DNA of 64,000 bases from Epiperipatus broadwayi. Its lineage: Eukaryota > Onychophora > Udeonychophora > Euonychophora > Peripatidae. The notes below the pieces were generated by a model. That model did not search any database. It was not told the DNA's origin and worked only from the letters and a program-made list of their open reading frames with translations. Of the stretch, positions 48,576 to 60,410 are shown one piece after another. The stretch is taken from positions 7,294,085-7,358,084 of the forward strand of contig JAQFVV010012396.1 of assembly GCA_028023455.1 (NCBI GenBank), given 5' to 3'. Both the position numbers and the translations under genes were made by a program. Numbering within the stretch: position 1 is the first letter of the stretch; each line of letters starts with the position of its first letter.

Positions 48576-48971
48576 TGCATTAGTTCATCTAATTTGGGCT
48601 ATTAAAAAGCTATATTTGCAAAGTTATAACTATAGTTTGATATTTACATAATGTGCATAATGATTAAATATTTTTTAATGTTTTATTGAAGATTTTAGAA
48701 ATATTCAGACAATGAAGTTTATATATGTATATGATCGATAAGCTAAATTAGTATAAATAATACATATATTACTTTTTTGGATAAACAATTGAAACAATAG
48801 ATTAATTTAAAAAATTTGAAATCACAAAATAAATGTAAAAAAAAAAGTTGATTTATTAAAATAAAAAAGTATGAAATAATAAAATAAATAAATTCAATGC
48901 AATAATAAAGATATTACATAAAAGTGGCCAGTAAAATTTTTTAATTTTTTTTCTATAGCGTAGTCATTACT
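48576..48971. other. AT-rich non-coding DNA
   Basis: Nothing recognised. Confidence 0.5.
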
Positions 48972-48980
48972 TTATTATTG

Positions 48981-51900
48981 TCATCATCATCATCATCATC
49001 ATTATCAACCATTATCATTCCACTGCAGAATAAAGGTCTCTCCAAGTTTAATCCATCTTCTCCGATCTTTAGCTTCTCTTCTCCACATCACCCCTGCACA
49101 CTTTCTTATTTCATCCATCCATCTCACATGTGGTCTCTTTCTGGGTCTTTTACAATCTCTTGGAATCCAGTTTAAAATTTCAATTGTCCATCTATTATCA
49201 TCTCTTCTAACAATATGTCCAGCCCAACTCCACTTCAATCTTTTAATTTTTTCAATGAGGTCAGTAACACCTGTTTGTTCTCTTACCCATACATTGCGTT
49301 TACGATCTCTTCTTGTTACTCCCAACATACATCTCTCCATACTTCTTTGAGTGGTCTGAAGTCTCTGTATTGCTCTTCTATTAAGTGTCCAAGTCTCAGA
49401 TCCATAAGTAAGAACTGGTAAAACACATTTGTTAAAAACCTTCCTTTTCAAACACATAGGCATATTTCCTTTTAGTATCAAGTTATTTCTACCAAAAGCA
49501 CTCCAACCAAGTTTAATTCTATGATTAATTTCCTCCATTATGTTTCCATCTGTATTAATAATCTGACCAAGGTATTTGTAACTGTTAACTTCTTCTAATT
49601 CATCATAATCAATCTTTATTTTCATATTTTGAGCAAATCGATTAAACATTACTTTAGTCTTTTTAACATTTATCTTTAGTCCTACTTTCCTACTTTCATC
49701 TGATAATTCCTGCAACATTTGCTGCAGATCTGAAGCATTATTTGCAAAAACAACTACATCATCTGCGAAATCTAAATGACTTAAATAATCACCATTTACT
49801 TTCACTCCTTTAGTTTCCCATTTTAATCCACAAAATACTTCATGCAGCACTGCTGTAAAAAGTTTTGGAGATATGGAGTCACCTTGTCTTACACCTTTCT
49901 CAATGTTGACTTTCCCAGTGTCATTATGTAATCTAATTGTTGCTGTTGCATTTTTATAAATATTCTTTAAAATATGACAATATCCTGGATCTATACCTTG
50001 ATGATCTAATGCTTTAATCACTGAAGAAATGTTTATAGAATCAAATGCCTTTTCATAATCTACAAATCCTAAGCATAATGGCAACTCATATTTATTTGTC
50101 CTTTCTATAACTTCTCTCAATACCTGGATATGATCTACTGTACTAAAACCACTTTTAAATCCGGCTTGTTCTCTTGGTTGGTGGAAATCCAATGTTCTCT
50201 GTAGACGAGTAGTAATTATCTTGGTAAAATTTTTTTATATAAAACTGATAAAAGGCTGATAGGTCTGTAATTTCTAATATCTTCTTTATCACCTTTTTTA
50301 AATATTAATATTATTACTGCATTCTTCCAATCATCCGGTACATCTTTATCATTTAGACATTTGGTATATAACTTTGCTAAAAAAATTTCTATTTCTTCAC
50401 CTGCTTCTTTTAATATATCAATTATAATTCCATCATTACCTGGAGCCTTTCCTTTCTTCATACATTTAATTGCATGTCTCACTTCTTCATTTAAAATTCT
50501 GGGCAATTTGGAAGATGTAATAGATATAGGAGGTACTTGTTCTTTATTACTATATAATTCTTGATAAAAATCTTCTACCAATTTCATGATGTCATCTCTC
50601 CTTTTAGTAATAATTCCATCTTTTTTTCTTATTGCAGATATAAATTTCCTACCAATACCAAAATGTTGTTTTACATTCTTAAGACTTTTATTTTCTTCTA
50701 CAGCTTTCCTTACTAGTTCACAGTTATACTTTCTTATATCATTTTCAACTTTTTTCCGCACCATTTTACAAAATTCGAGATATTCAATTCTTTTTAATGC
50801 ATCATTTTTGTATATCTTCATATTCCTTCTTTTCTTCATAAATTCTCTAGTCTCAGTAGAAATTTTATTGGTCAATTGCTGTTTCTTTCTACCAGCTATC
50901 TTTGTTGCAGTTTTCAAAAGTGTATCAGTTATTTTCATATTAATTTCATTCAAATCTGAATCATGTTCAAAATCTACTAATACTTGAAACCGATTTGTAA
51001 GTTCTAATTTAAATTCATTAGAATGTTTCTGAAGATTAGGAATATCAACTGTAAATAATGTTTTTCTTAATAATTTTTGTCTCTCTAGTTTTACATTAAC
51101 ACGTATCTTACACCTTACTAATCGATGATCACTTCCTGTGTTAAATTTATTAAGAACATTACAATCTTGAAATATGTATTTCCTGTTAGTCAAAATATAA
51201 TCCAATTCTGCTGTACCTTCATTTGGATGCTTCCATGTCCATTTCCTTTTAACATTTTTCTCAAAAAAAGAATTCATAATATAAAGTTTTTCTTTTTCTG
51301 CAAACTCCACAAGTCTATGTCCTCTCTCATTTCTATTACCATAACCAAAATTACCCACAGCACTTTCATCTTTCTTTCTTTTTTTTACCAATTCTAGCAT
51401 TAAAGTCTCCCATAACAATTTTAAAATGGTGTTTACTCTGATCAAAAGCCTTTTGTACATCCATATAAAAATCTTCTACTACTTCATCACTATGAGAACT
51501 TGTTGGGGCATAAACCTGAATTATCTGCATTTGGTATCTGCTATTAAGTTGTATAACTAATCTTGCCACTCTGTCCAATACACTATCAATCTCCACAATA
51601 TTGTTCTTCCACTTTTTATTTATAATGAATCCTACTCCACTTGTATTTTCAATATTTGTGCCTTTATAATAGAGTATATGTCCACTTTTTAAATCAATTG
51701 TCTCTTCACCTTTTCTTCTAACTTCACAAAGTCCAATAATGTCCCATTTAATATAAGAGAGTTCTTCTTCTAATTCTTGCAATCTTCCTTCACTTGAAAG
51801 TGATCTGCAGTTATAAGTACCTAAATAAAAAGTCATCATCAAATGGCAGCCTGGGTCCGCAATCAGGGGATTCTTAGCACCCTCCGCCTTCGGCCACCAA

Positions 51901-52295
51901 CCGCTGCCTTGGTTGGTGACTTTACAGCCTCCTGGGAATAAGGGCCATGCTTTATTTTTGTCTGTCATAATTGTATATATGTATTGGGAAAATATTTATC
52001 ATTTACACAAACATTCATTCTGCCTTATCAGGCACTGAAAAGAAAGACCATGGTGTTTCTTGATCTTAAACTCAGAAGTAAAAAAGCCAATTACTCACCA
52101 CGCTGGCTAATGTGTGTTGGTGAGCAGCCCATCCATGTTTGTATAATATATGAATAATCACATAGTAATAACAGCTGCAACGACAAGAACATATGGAGTG
52201 GACATTAGGAATTTGCCCTGCTCGGTTCCTTTATGGCCTCCAAGAGGAATCAAAGGGTCTCCTTTCAGTTAATAGCAAAACTCCTTTCTGCAGCC
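48981..52295 (-). mobile_element. Full-length RTE-like LINE, near intact (copy B)
   Basis: The youngest-looking LINE in the window, about 3.3 kb on the minus strand. The 5' end at 52295 (GGCTGCAGAAAGGAG) equals that of the copy at 17940, giving a shared true start. The 5' UTR is about 327 bp. The coding region is 51968-49005. The 3' end is only about 20 bp past the stop and consists of (GAT)n. A probable 9-bp target duplication with one mismatch flanks it: TTATTATTG (48972-48980) and TTATTACTG (52296-52304). Short 3' UTR and trinucleotide tail fit the RTE clade. Confidence 0.92.
49005..51968 (-). pseudogene. LINE endonuclease/reverse transcriptase, two frameshifts
   Basis: Would be one protein of about 985 residues for target-primed reverse transcription. 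Segment 1 (51968-51366, 200 aa): endonuclease motifs TYN (N53), CEVRRKGE (E82), QVYAPTSS and GDFNARIG (D188, N190). Segment 2 (from the overlap to 50216): [36 protein letters not shown]. Segment 3 (50192-49005, 395 aa): REQAGFKSGF, FVDYEKAFDS (motif A Asp at 45), GVRQGDSISP, HLDFADD (142-145), GLKINVKKTKVM, YLGQIIN, then a C-terminal GHIVRRDDNR, RWMDEIRKC, DRRRWI and GETF. All catalytic residues I can check are present. The breaks are a 4-nt excess in an A-rich run near 51385 and a 2-nt excess in an A run near 50230, each judged against copy A. Reading frames are otherwise open. Such proteins are often mislabelled craniofacial development protein 2-like. Confidence 0.93.
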
Positions 52296-52304
52296 TTATT
52301 ACTG

Positions 52305-52950
52305 TAGTGAATGTTTTTTTTTTGTTTTTTTTTTTAAAAATTAATTTAATGAGGAAAAATGAATTCATTCTTTGAAGTATTATCCACATATAGTTACTTG
52401 ATTACAAATAAATTTTGCATTTCTATATGAAATAAATTATAGTAATTAAGTTGATTTATGTAAAAGTGATTAATAAAAATATTTATCACTGAAGTGATTA
52501 TAATTTTTTAAAAGAAAAAATAATTTAATGAAAAATAAATAAATTTCTTTACTTGATTAAGAAAAAAATTTGCATTTATATAAAGCAGAAAATTTATAAT
52601 CAAAAGTTGCCTTCTGTGTATGCTGTTTCAAAACTTGTGGCATAATGTAAAAATGATCTCGTTTTTGTTGATATTTTAATAATAAATGTTTAATGTAGAA
52701 TTTCACATTTTTTATTTTGGATATCGTATACAATTGTGAATTTCCTAAAACTTAATAATAAGTTAACTTTTTTAGAAAAATGGATTATAAATGTAATCGC
52801 TGATCATGTGCTTTTTCCATTCAGATGAACATTGTAAAGTTACCACTATCTTTTATGCTATTTCTGTTTATGTTGAAATTGAACTTTTAATATAGAATTG
52901 CAAATTTTTTGTTTTTAAATATCATATGCAGTTATGAATTTTACACAGCC
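52305..52950. other. AT-rich non-coding DNA
   Basis: Nothing recognised. The short frame at 52193-52375 is antisense to the LINE 5' UTR. Confidence 0.5.
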
Positions 52951-52954
52951 AAGG

Positions 52955-54957
52955 CATTGGTTCCCAATCTTTTCTAAAGTATGAAACACTGTTGTAAGGA
53001 AAATTTTTAGGCAGAACCCTTATCTAAGTTAAAATGAAATAAGTTTGTCATCAGTTCTTGAAAAAATTATAATTATATAATTATAATTTATAATTAGAAA
53101 AATATTTACAGAAAAAATAGTTTTACTCAAATAATTTATTTAATGTGAAACTCATGCCTGTTGTTTTTTACATATTTTTTCTATGTTGGGACAAGACCAC
53201 CCTCATTTCTTTCTCTAAATTTGTTAGTCTTTCTCTCTTTTTTAGTTTTTATGTTGGTTGATGTGGAAAACCCTACTTCACATAAATATGAAGTTGAAAA
53301 GCATAATAAAATTTTTATGGCTTGCTTTTGTTTTTGTGGATATTCTTGTTGGACAGACATCCAGAATTCATATAGACTTGTTTAAGCATATTTGATTTTC
53401 AAAGAGTGATCAGATGGCAAAGATATAAGCTCCTCTTCCTCTTGCACATTAAATTCAAGATTATGAGATGATTCTTTTGGAAATGGATTCCTAACCCAGT
53501 CGTATTTGTCCATATCTAGAGAAGGGAAATATGTTCTTACATTGTTGTCCAATATTGATAAATGTTCTGATATCAAGGAAACACAATCAGTGCTATTGTT
53601 GTGCACATATGGAAATATGCTAAGATTATTTTCTCTACTCTTTTTTTTTTTCCAAAGAATGATTTTCAATAGAAAGCTGATATTTTATCTGTTGGTGTTA
53701 AGGTGTTTTCATTTGCATCCTGCATGGTTGTATTGACAGTGTTCAGATAATTAAAAATATCTGTTATATAGCTTATTTTAGCATACCACATATCATTCTT
53801 AAGATCTTGTTCGAAATATATATTTTCTTGTTCAAAGAAAAGAAACAATTCCTTTGTTTAGTTCCAGAAAATGGGAAAATACCTTTCCTTGAGAAATCCA
53901 CCTGATTTCTGTATGACAAAGTAAGCCTTCATATTTTGCTTTCATTGCTAAACGCAGTTGTTTAAAAATTTGAAATTTCAATGGTCTCGCCTTTATATAA
54001 TTCACCTTATTAACAATGCTAGTCAGAACACTTTCTAATTCTGCAGGTAATGTTTTTGCAATAAATGCCTCTCTATGAAAAAAGTAGTGATTTAAAAAAA
54101 TCCCATTGTTTCATTGATTTGCAAATGTCACAAATCCTTTGACTTAGCCTACATTGTTAAAGTCCCATCAGTACAAATTTTCATACATTGTTCTCAGATC
54201 AAATTTAAACATTCAAAGTAAGAATTACTTTCATTGTAAATGGTTTCTCCTGTCATTTTTTAAATAACTCTCTACAGCACAAAAATTCTATTTTCTTTAA
54301 CAAATCTAATGAATTCAAGTAAAGCTTTTCCATTGATATCAATGGATTCATCAATTTGAAGAGTGGAATATGTATGGTGAAATTTACTTGCAAATTTACC
54401 TTTAATATCACATGCCATTTCAATTATTCTTCTTTGAATAGTATTATTTGAGAGATGTATTTTCATTAATTTTTTTTTTCACATCTTCCCTAAACATAAT
54501 ATTGGAGATTTTGCAACATGCTGTTAAAATTAATGACTTAGCTTTGGTATGCAGTTTTAGCTTCATAGCTATTAATTCTGTTATTTTGTACATTGCTATT
54601 TGAGTTTTATCTGATAATTTCACAATTTTTTTAAATACATTGCTTGTTTGTTTTTCATATTTAAAAATCTCTCAAAAAAATATTTTCCTTTTGAAGTAAG
54701 ATTTTTCTGTTTAGTTGTAAAATGTCATTTCAATTTTGCAGGAACCATTGCACTATTAGTAAGTTTAAGTCCACATATCTTTATCACATATCTATGTAAA
54801 GCTGTAATTCATACATTCATCCATACCCTAATGATTAATTTTACATTTTTTTTGAAAATCTGGGCCTTTTATTTAAACTGGTTGTCTGTTCATTCTCATC
54901 ATCATCACTTGAACTTGTATCATAATTATTTTTCCTTATGACAAATCTATCCATCAT
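52955..54957 (-). mobile_element. Decayed hAT transposon (ZBED5-like)
   Basis: Contains the transposase remnant at 53123-54957. The low-coordinate end has CATTGGTTCCCAATC at 52956-52970, close to the common hAT terminus CAGTGGTTCCCAACC. The matching opposite terminus was not found beyond 54957, so the 5' end is missing or too decayed. Confidence 0.7.
53123..54957 (-). pseudogene. hAT-family transposase, ZBED5/SCAND3-like, broken
   Basis: About 610 codons across several frames, read from 54957 downward. N-terminus: MMDRFVIRKNN then an acidic SSSDDDENEQ. Next a partial BED-finger tail (LTNSAMVPAKLK, stop, HFTTKQKNLTSKG), then MYKITELIAMKLKLHTKAK, LILTACCKISNIMF, and the DDE-domain start LSNNTIQRRI...LQIDESIDINGKALL (DES carries the first acidic residue). 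Then FFHREAFIAKTLPAELESVL, YEGLLCHTEIRWISQGKVFS, NDMWYAKISYITDIFNYLN, NENTLTPTDKI. C-terminal dimerisation region: SNMLKQVY, KKRERLTNLEKEMRVVLSQH. Order and motifs match the ZBED5-like hAT family. Many stops and frameshifts show it is long dead. The frames at 53382-53669, 53666-53848 and 54272-54466 are its open pieces. Confidence 0.88.
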
Positions 54958-55850
54958 TTCTAGAGGTATAAAATTTATTATAAATTGTAATTACATATAT
55001 ATTTCATTAACTTACAATTGTTTGTTAATAAATTTTTACCTGCATAACAATTACATATGTACCATCTCCATCTAAAAACAAAGACAAAAACAAATTTGCA
55101 ATAGCTAAATATCTGACTTTTCTCCATTCTTCCATTAGGAGTAGGAGAAAGTAGCCGATAACAGTAGATTTTGAAGTGAGAATGCTGCAATTACACCAGA
55201 AACATACTGATCCAATGCATGCAAAATGATGCATATGATATAACACATTATCAATATCTGGGCTGCTTATGATCTATACATTTTGTATGAAAATGTGTGG
55301 TTTAGAAACACATTTTTCCTATGTGATGTACAAACTCACTTTCAACATGATGCTGATCTGAACCATCCAGATCAGCATCAGTACATTATAGGTTGCCTTA
55401 CATACAATGAACATACTGCCAGTGCTAAAAAATATAAAATAATAATCAAAATATTTTGTAATTTAATCAAATTGAGATTTTAAATATTAAACTATAAATA
55501 TAATTGCATCAATATAAATTTAAATATTATATTAAATCTTGCGATTTACAGCAAGTTAATCTTACAATCTTTTCTAATGGAAATATAGAATCTGATGTAA
55601 TGCTCTCAAATCAAGATGCTTCAGATTGGTCTATATAAGTGGGAATTTAGATTAAAGATAAGATGATCATTCTTTATAAAGCTGCTATCTTGTGTTGAAG
55701 TTTGAAAGATTCTTTTATAGTCAAAAAAGTACATTGTTTGACTATTATAAAGGTTGAAAATGTATATGATAAAGATTAAAACCTTGCTCTATTTAATTAC
55801 ACACTTGCTTAATAAATAATTAGAATGATACTCTTAATGTATATATTATT
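54958..55850. other. AT-rich non-coding DNA
   Basis: No gene recognised. It may include the decayed 5' end of the hAT element. A short palindrome, GATCTGAACCATCCAGATC, occurs near 55350-55372. Overlapping open frames on the minus strand (54978-55246) show no known domain. Confidence 0.45.
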
Positions 55851-55854
55851 AAGT

Positions 55855-56372
55855 ATGTATACATAATTATACCAATAAATGTAATTCATTGAAAGCAGTC
55901 AATACTTAAACCAGACCAATATCAATAACAATCAACAATCTCAATCTGTTGTCAAAGCAATTATCTTTATTGTTAAAAGGAAGTTGCCTTGATAACAGAT
56001 TGAGATTGTTGGTTGTAATTGACATTGATCTTGTTTAAGTGTTGACTGTTTTCAATGAATTATAATTACATATGTCTTACAAATAAGTAACTAAGTTTTC
56101 TATTTAAAATTGTTTGATAGTTTTTATTTTTATTTTAAACAATTGTTTTAAAAAAGAAAGCTAAAAAAGACAATTCTTTATCATTGTTTTAAATAGTTAT
56201 AATGAGTTTTCTTTTCTTTTTAGTTTATTGTAATCATTTTAAATAATGCAAGTTTTCTATTTCAACTTTTTTTTTAAATAATTGTTTTAAAATAAAAAAA
56301 CTGTCAAACAATTTTAAATAGAAAACTTAGTTACTGATTTATTATATGTATATAATTATGTATACACACTAA
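55855..56372. repeat. Multi-arm foldback structure
   Basis: Three sets of inverted pairs lie in one 0.5-kb span. Outer: AGTATGTATACATAATTATA (about 55853) with TATAATTATGTATACACACT (about 56350). First inner hairpin: 55883-55965 with about 55979-56061, about 85% similar (CAATCTCAATCTGTTGTCAA with its complement). Second inner hairpin: about 56085-56153 with 56268-56335, nearly perfect (TAAGTTTTCTATTTAAAATT with its complement). The first hairpin is repeat C, as at 22773. The RNA or single strand could fold as a three-way junction. Confidence 0.75.
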
Positions 56373-56623
56373 ATATGATATGTATTAAAAGTTTTAAATG
56401 GTTTTTAAAATGTTATTAAATTGAAAGAGTAAAACATTTATACTGCCCTCTTATTAGTATTATTTAAAGCAAATCAAAGTTCTAAGAATAATTGTTAACT
56501 GAGATGTGAAATTATTGAATATTTTTAATATTTTCACATTCTCTATTCCATATCTAAGAAACTAGTTGACATACTGAAAAGATAAGTGTTTCAAATGGAT
56601 TAGGCTGGTATAACTTAGTTATG

Positions 56624-57916
56624 TACCATGTTACTTTGAATGTGTTTTTTTCCAAAATTTGGATCCATAAAAGAGGGGTGCATCTTAAATTTGAATCTAA
56701 TATTTTTAACATCTTTCTGCAGATCTTTGCTTTATACTATATATGCATATAATATTATGATCACAATCATTAATATCCCTGTGTAGAATATTGTGTTAAA
56801 TCTTTTTTATTCAACAGAAAAAAGATTTAACAAAAGATTTAACATTAAATATCAATATTTTTGGATTAATTTTGTAAACGGCTTTAACTGTCTCTCTCAA
56901 ACCGTTACTTTTAATGTTATTTTGCCAATTTTACTATTATTTTATAGAGAAAATTGTACTGAATAACCTTTAGGATTTTTTAACAACTAATAAATCAAAA
57001 CAATAATGGGATAAGAACCTGCTTTCACTCTGGTTGGTTATTTCTTGTTCTTTTTACAATAGAGTGACTGTCAATGATTTGACAGTTCTGATAGCTTCAT
57101 TTTGATTTTCAAAGTGAAAATGTATGTTTTAGAATTTTTTATTACACATTTGTAAGTTTTTTTCAGAAAACATTTAGAAAAATCTAAATTATTTTAGAAG
57201 AATGATTTATATTTTAATAGATAAATGTACTTTTACATGGAAACAAATTGAGAAAGAAATCAATGACATATGGCTGCAATTTGTAATTGGATGACAAAAA
57301 CACATTCTGTGTTGATCGCTGTAGATTTTTTTTTGTAATTATAAAGAGGAATTTATTTTTGTAAAACTTTCATTTACTTTAATAATTTGACAAATTATTA
57401 ATTTGAATTTTTGAAAAGATTTTTAATCAAAATAAAAAAGTCTTACCAGTAACATTAAATCTCTCAATACCATATTTTAAATTTTTTTTTTCTTTAAAAA
57501 AACAAACATGATATTTACATTAAAAAATATAAACTTTATAATACAAACAGTATACATATAATTTTGAGTAGGTTTTGCAGTCTTGGCAAAATATATCTGA
57601 AGAAATTATCAAAAAAATATTTTTTTAAATATTGCATTGGTTAAAATGGCCTGAAGTTGAAGTACTCTGGTGGAATAGTGAAGATGAGAAATCAAGTTCT
57701 GAAAGTGGAGATGTAGAAAGTGAAAGTATGTCTGGAGTTAAGATTTGCAATAAATTAGGTGAGCTCATTGTATTTATATTAGTTCCTATTTATGTAAATA
57801 AAAATATTTTTTTATTTTTCAATAAAATCATTTAATATTTTTTTTCCAATTTTCCGAGCTTAAAATCCTACTGCATCTTAAATTTGGGAGCATCTTATAT
57901 TTAAAATAATATGGTA
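56624..57916 (+). mobile_element. pogo/Tigger-like Tc1-mariner remnant
   Basis: Flanked by TA at both ends. The left terminus is CCATGTTACTTTGAAT (from 56626); the right terminus on the other strand is CCATATTATTTTAAAT, 12 of 16 matching with transitions only. Sub-terminal segments are typical of pogo-like elements: CCAAAATTTGGATCC and GGGTGCATCTTAAATTTG at the left, CTGCATCTTAAATTTGGGAG and GCATCTTATATTTAAA at the right. Near the right end, 57632-57760 reads WLKWPEVEVLWWNSEDE and an acidic SSSESGDVESES, like the acidic C-terminus of these transposases. The catalytic domain was not recognised, so the element is mostly deleted or decayed. Confidence 0.6.
57632..57835 (+). pseudogene. Possible transposase C-terminal fragment
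   Basis: A 67-residue open frame starting HWLKWPEVEVLWWNSEDEKS with an acidic serine-rich middle and an AT-rich, probably untranslated end. Its place just inside the right end of the pogo-like element supports it being the C-terminal tail of the transposase. No domain can be confirmed. Confidence 0.4.
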
Positions 57917-58094
57917 TTAATTTTTAAGCAATTCTATTGTATTTAAATATATTAAATCTTGATTTTAAAATTTTATTCCAACTTTAAAAAGATCAAAAGT
58001 TAACAAACAAATCTATTTTCCAACTTCAATAAAAGCATTTAATAATGTAGTCTAACTGTACTGTAATAGGAATATATATATATATATATATATT

Positions 58095-59100
58095 ATAACA
58101 GGACTGTTAAATGGTACACAATAATATAATGTGTATGCACATATATATATAAAATTGAAAGGAAAAGTAGAAATAAACACAGACATAAATTTTTGTAGAT
58201 ATTTTCTACATTTCACTTGGACTAATAATGACTGTCAAGGGTTAAACAATTCTGAATTTAAAACAGAATTTTATTATAAATTAAAACATTTAAAAAAATC
58301 TAAATAAATTAATATTGTAATTCTGATTTTGAATTTAAAAACAAGCATAATTTATTTTTGAAATAGTGCTTGTATACATTTCTTTTATCTATTTTTAAAA
58401 ATCTTTGTAGATTAAAAATTCCAAAGGATTAAAGCAAAAATATGTTGATCATACATTTGATAAAATTTCAAAGTAGTGATTTGAAAAGATTAAAATTGAT
58501 TTTAATCAATATAAAGATTGGACAGAAAAAACTGTTTTCAGTAACTATGTTTTTATCACCTCAAGATTAAAAATGATTAGATAGATTGAAAACAGTCTGC
58601 AATATGTTTTTATCACCTCAGATGATTCTATAAAAGGACTGACAAAATATCTGTTCTTTTTGGCTTGCAGTTTTTGTAAGAGCTGGCCAGATCAGTCTGG
58701 CTTAAATTTTTGAGAAGCAATGGACAAATTGGCCAGATGCAAAGTTGATTATTTTATTTTGTTGAAATTTTCAGCAGTTGGTTTTAACTGTTCAGGGATA
58801 GCTGGCAGATTTATATAGAGCTTCCATAAGATGTAGCTGAAGTCAAGGCAGGAGGTCCAGTAGCAGTTTATTGGTTCAATAGTGGAGTTTGAATTCACAT
58901 AGAGGAAAATGAGCCACTTTTTGTGTTGAAAATCATAGCCTTAAATGTGGACAAAACAGTTTGCTGGCCTGAAGCTTATAAAATCCTGGACACAAAGGAA
59001 CTGATTGAATGCCACCATTTTATCTGAATTATACCTGTCTGATTATGACAATCCTGGACTATACCTGTTTGACCAATACCAACTCGCAAAAAGAAGCACA
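58095..59100 (+). repeat. Long dispersed repeat A, copy 3 (right half)
   Basis: Shares with 37770-38450 the blocks GTACACAATATAAT, TGTATGCACATATATATATA and GAAAGGAAAAGTAGAAAT, and farther on GTGGAGTTTGAATTCA with GTAGAGTTTGAATCCA. An (AT)n tract at 58073-58092 lies at its left edge. No reading frame recognised. Confidence 0.6.
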
Positions 59101-60124
59101 GATAAATGTATATAAAATAGTGAGTAGCATTATATATAATGAGAATGAAATTTTAATAACTTCTTTAGTAAAAATATTTTAAAAAATCTATATATTTTAA
59201 AAGATAACAAGTAAATAATTTTGCTTGAATTGAATTAAAATCTAAAAGTAATGATTGAATCATGGACAATTTGGTTTGAAAAAAGAAAAAGAGGACATCA
59301 AAAATCATTTTTTAGATTAATTTAAAGATATAATTAATTAATTGAGAGTAACCCGACATAAGAAAAAACTTGAGTTACCTGTCAAAAAAGTGACTATTTT
59401 TTTTAAAAAAAAGGAAAAAGAAAATACTTTTATTGACTGAAAAAAGAGACTAATTAATAATATTAATTCATATCATCTATATGTTCATAGATACACGTGT
59501 ATGCATGAATTTTATGTATAGTTATCAAATGGAATTTATTATGTTATATATTTTTAATAATATTATTATTTTGATAAATTCAAACATGCTCATTTTATAC
59601 TAAGCCACATGTCTGTGTGCTGTCTGGTTTTAAATAAACCTATTGGAACATATATGTAAATCAATGTAATAACTTGAACATTGTAAGTCACATATATGTA
59701 AATCACAATAAGATTTTTTTTATGTTAAGCAAAATCAGAAGGCTTAATTTCTATATATAGCCATGTATATCTTAATATTATTTTTAAATTTTTTTATTGT
59801 TAATAAACTTGTGTTCAATTATGAAAATTATTCCAGTGGTTCTAAATATTTTTAAAATATGTTTTCATCATCTCTTGGTCAGATACAGTAATAGAGCTTG
59901 CGGTCTTCTGAGCTAAATTAAATATTAAACTTTTTGTAAATAATAAATTTAACTTACTTGGGAAAGATGATGATTTGCCATCATCCCAGGTTCACCAAAA
60001 TTTACCATCACCCCAGGTATAATCACCAAGATTTGACACCACCCTTTTCCTTCCTCCTGATACCTCACCCCATCCTGTTACTATATATAACATTTTAATT
60101 CTATTTTGATTTATTAATAGTCAA
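59101..60124. other. AT-rich non-coding DNA
   Basis: No gene seen. At 59990-60080 there is an unusual C-rich, pyrimidine-biased stretch (CACCACCCTTTTCCTTCCTC) with imperfect repeats of a CCATCA/CACC-CCAGGT theme. Confidence 0.45.
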
Positions 60125-60350
60125 ATTTTTTATACTCACAACTTTAATACCAACTACTTTAAGTAACCTATGTTAATGATTATTATTAATCTTTAGCTCA
60201 TATGTAAACATAAAAACTAATATATCTAGGTTTTTTTTTAAAATTATACATAAACATATGAAATAACTTCATTTCTCTTTTTTCATGTGTAATATTTTTT
60301 TAAGATATGACTTAAAATTCCACTCTACAAATTTTGAAACATATAAATAA
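60125..60350 (+). repeat. Dispersed repeat D, copy 1
   Basis: Direct repeat of about 61595-61860. Shared blocks: ACTCACAACTTT-x-ATACCA, AATGATTAT-x4-AATC and TCATGTGTAATAT. Together with the repeat B similarity (15880 and 61190) this suggests an old dispersed element ending near the hammerhead-like motif at 60361. Confidence 0.5.
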
Positions 60351-60360
60351 AGATATCTGA

Positions 60361-60405
60361 TAAATCATATGATTTTATGCTGAAGCAGCACTCATCAATT
60401 AATCC
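60361..60405 (-). ncRNA. Hammerhead-like motif (family 1, diverged)
   Basis: Minus strand: GATTAA, TTGATGA (60398-60392), a perfect 6-bp helix II GTGCTG-CTT-CAGCAT (one G-U pair), AAAA (60376-60373) in place of GAAA, helix III ATCATATGAT, then TTATC, which partly pairs with GATTAA. Helix II is the strongest of all copies, while core positions C3 and G12 are mutated. Confidence 0.35.
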
Positions 60406-60410
60406 AAGTG

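Noticed and set aside
50586-50987. 133-residue plus-strand frame and others at 50361, 51125 and 49215
   Set aside because: Antisense shadows of the LINE coding strand; similar shadows occur opposite the copy at 18268.
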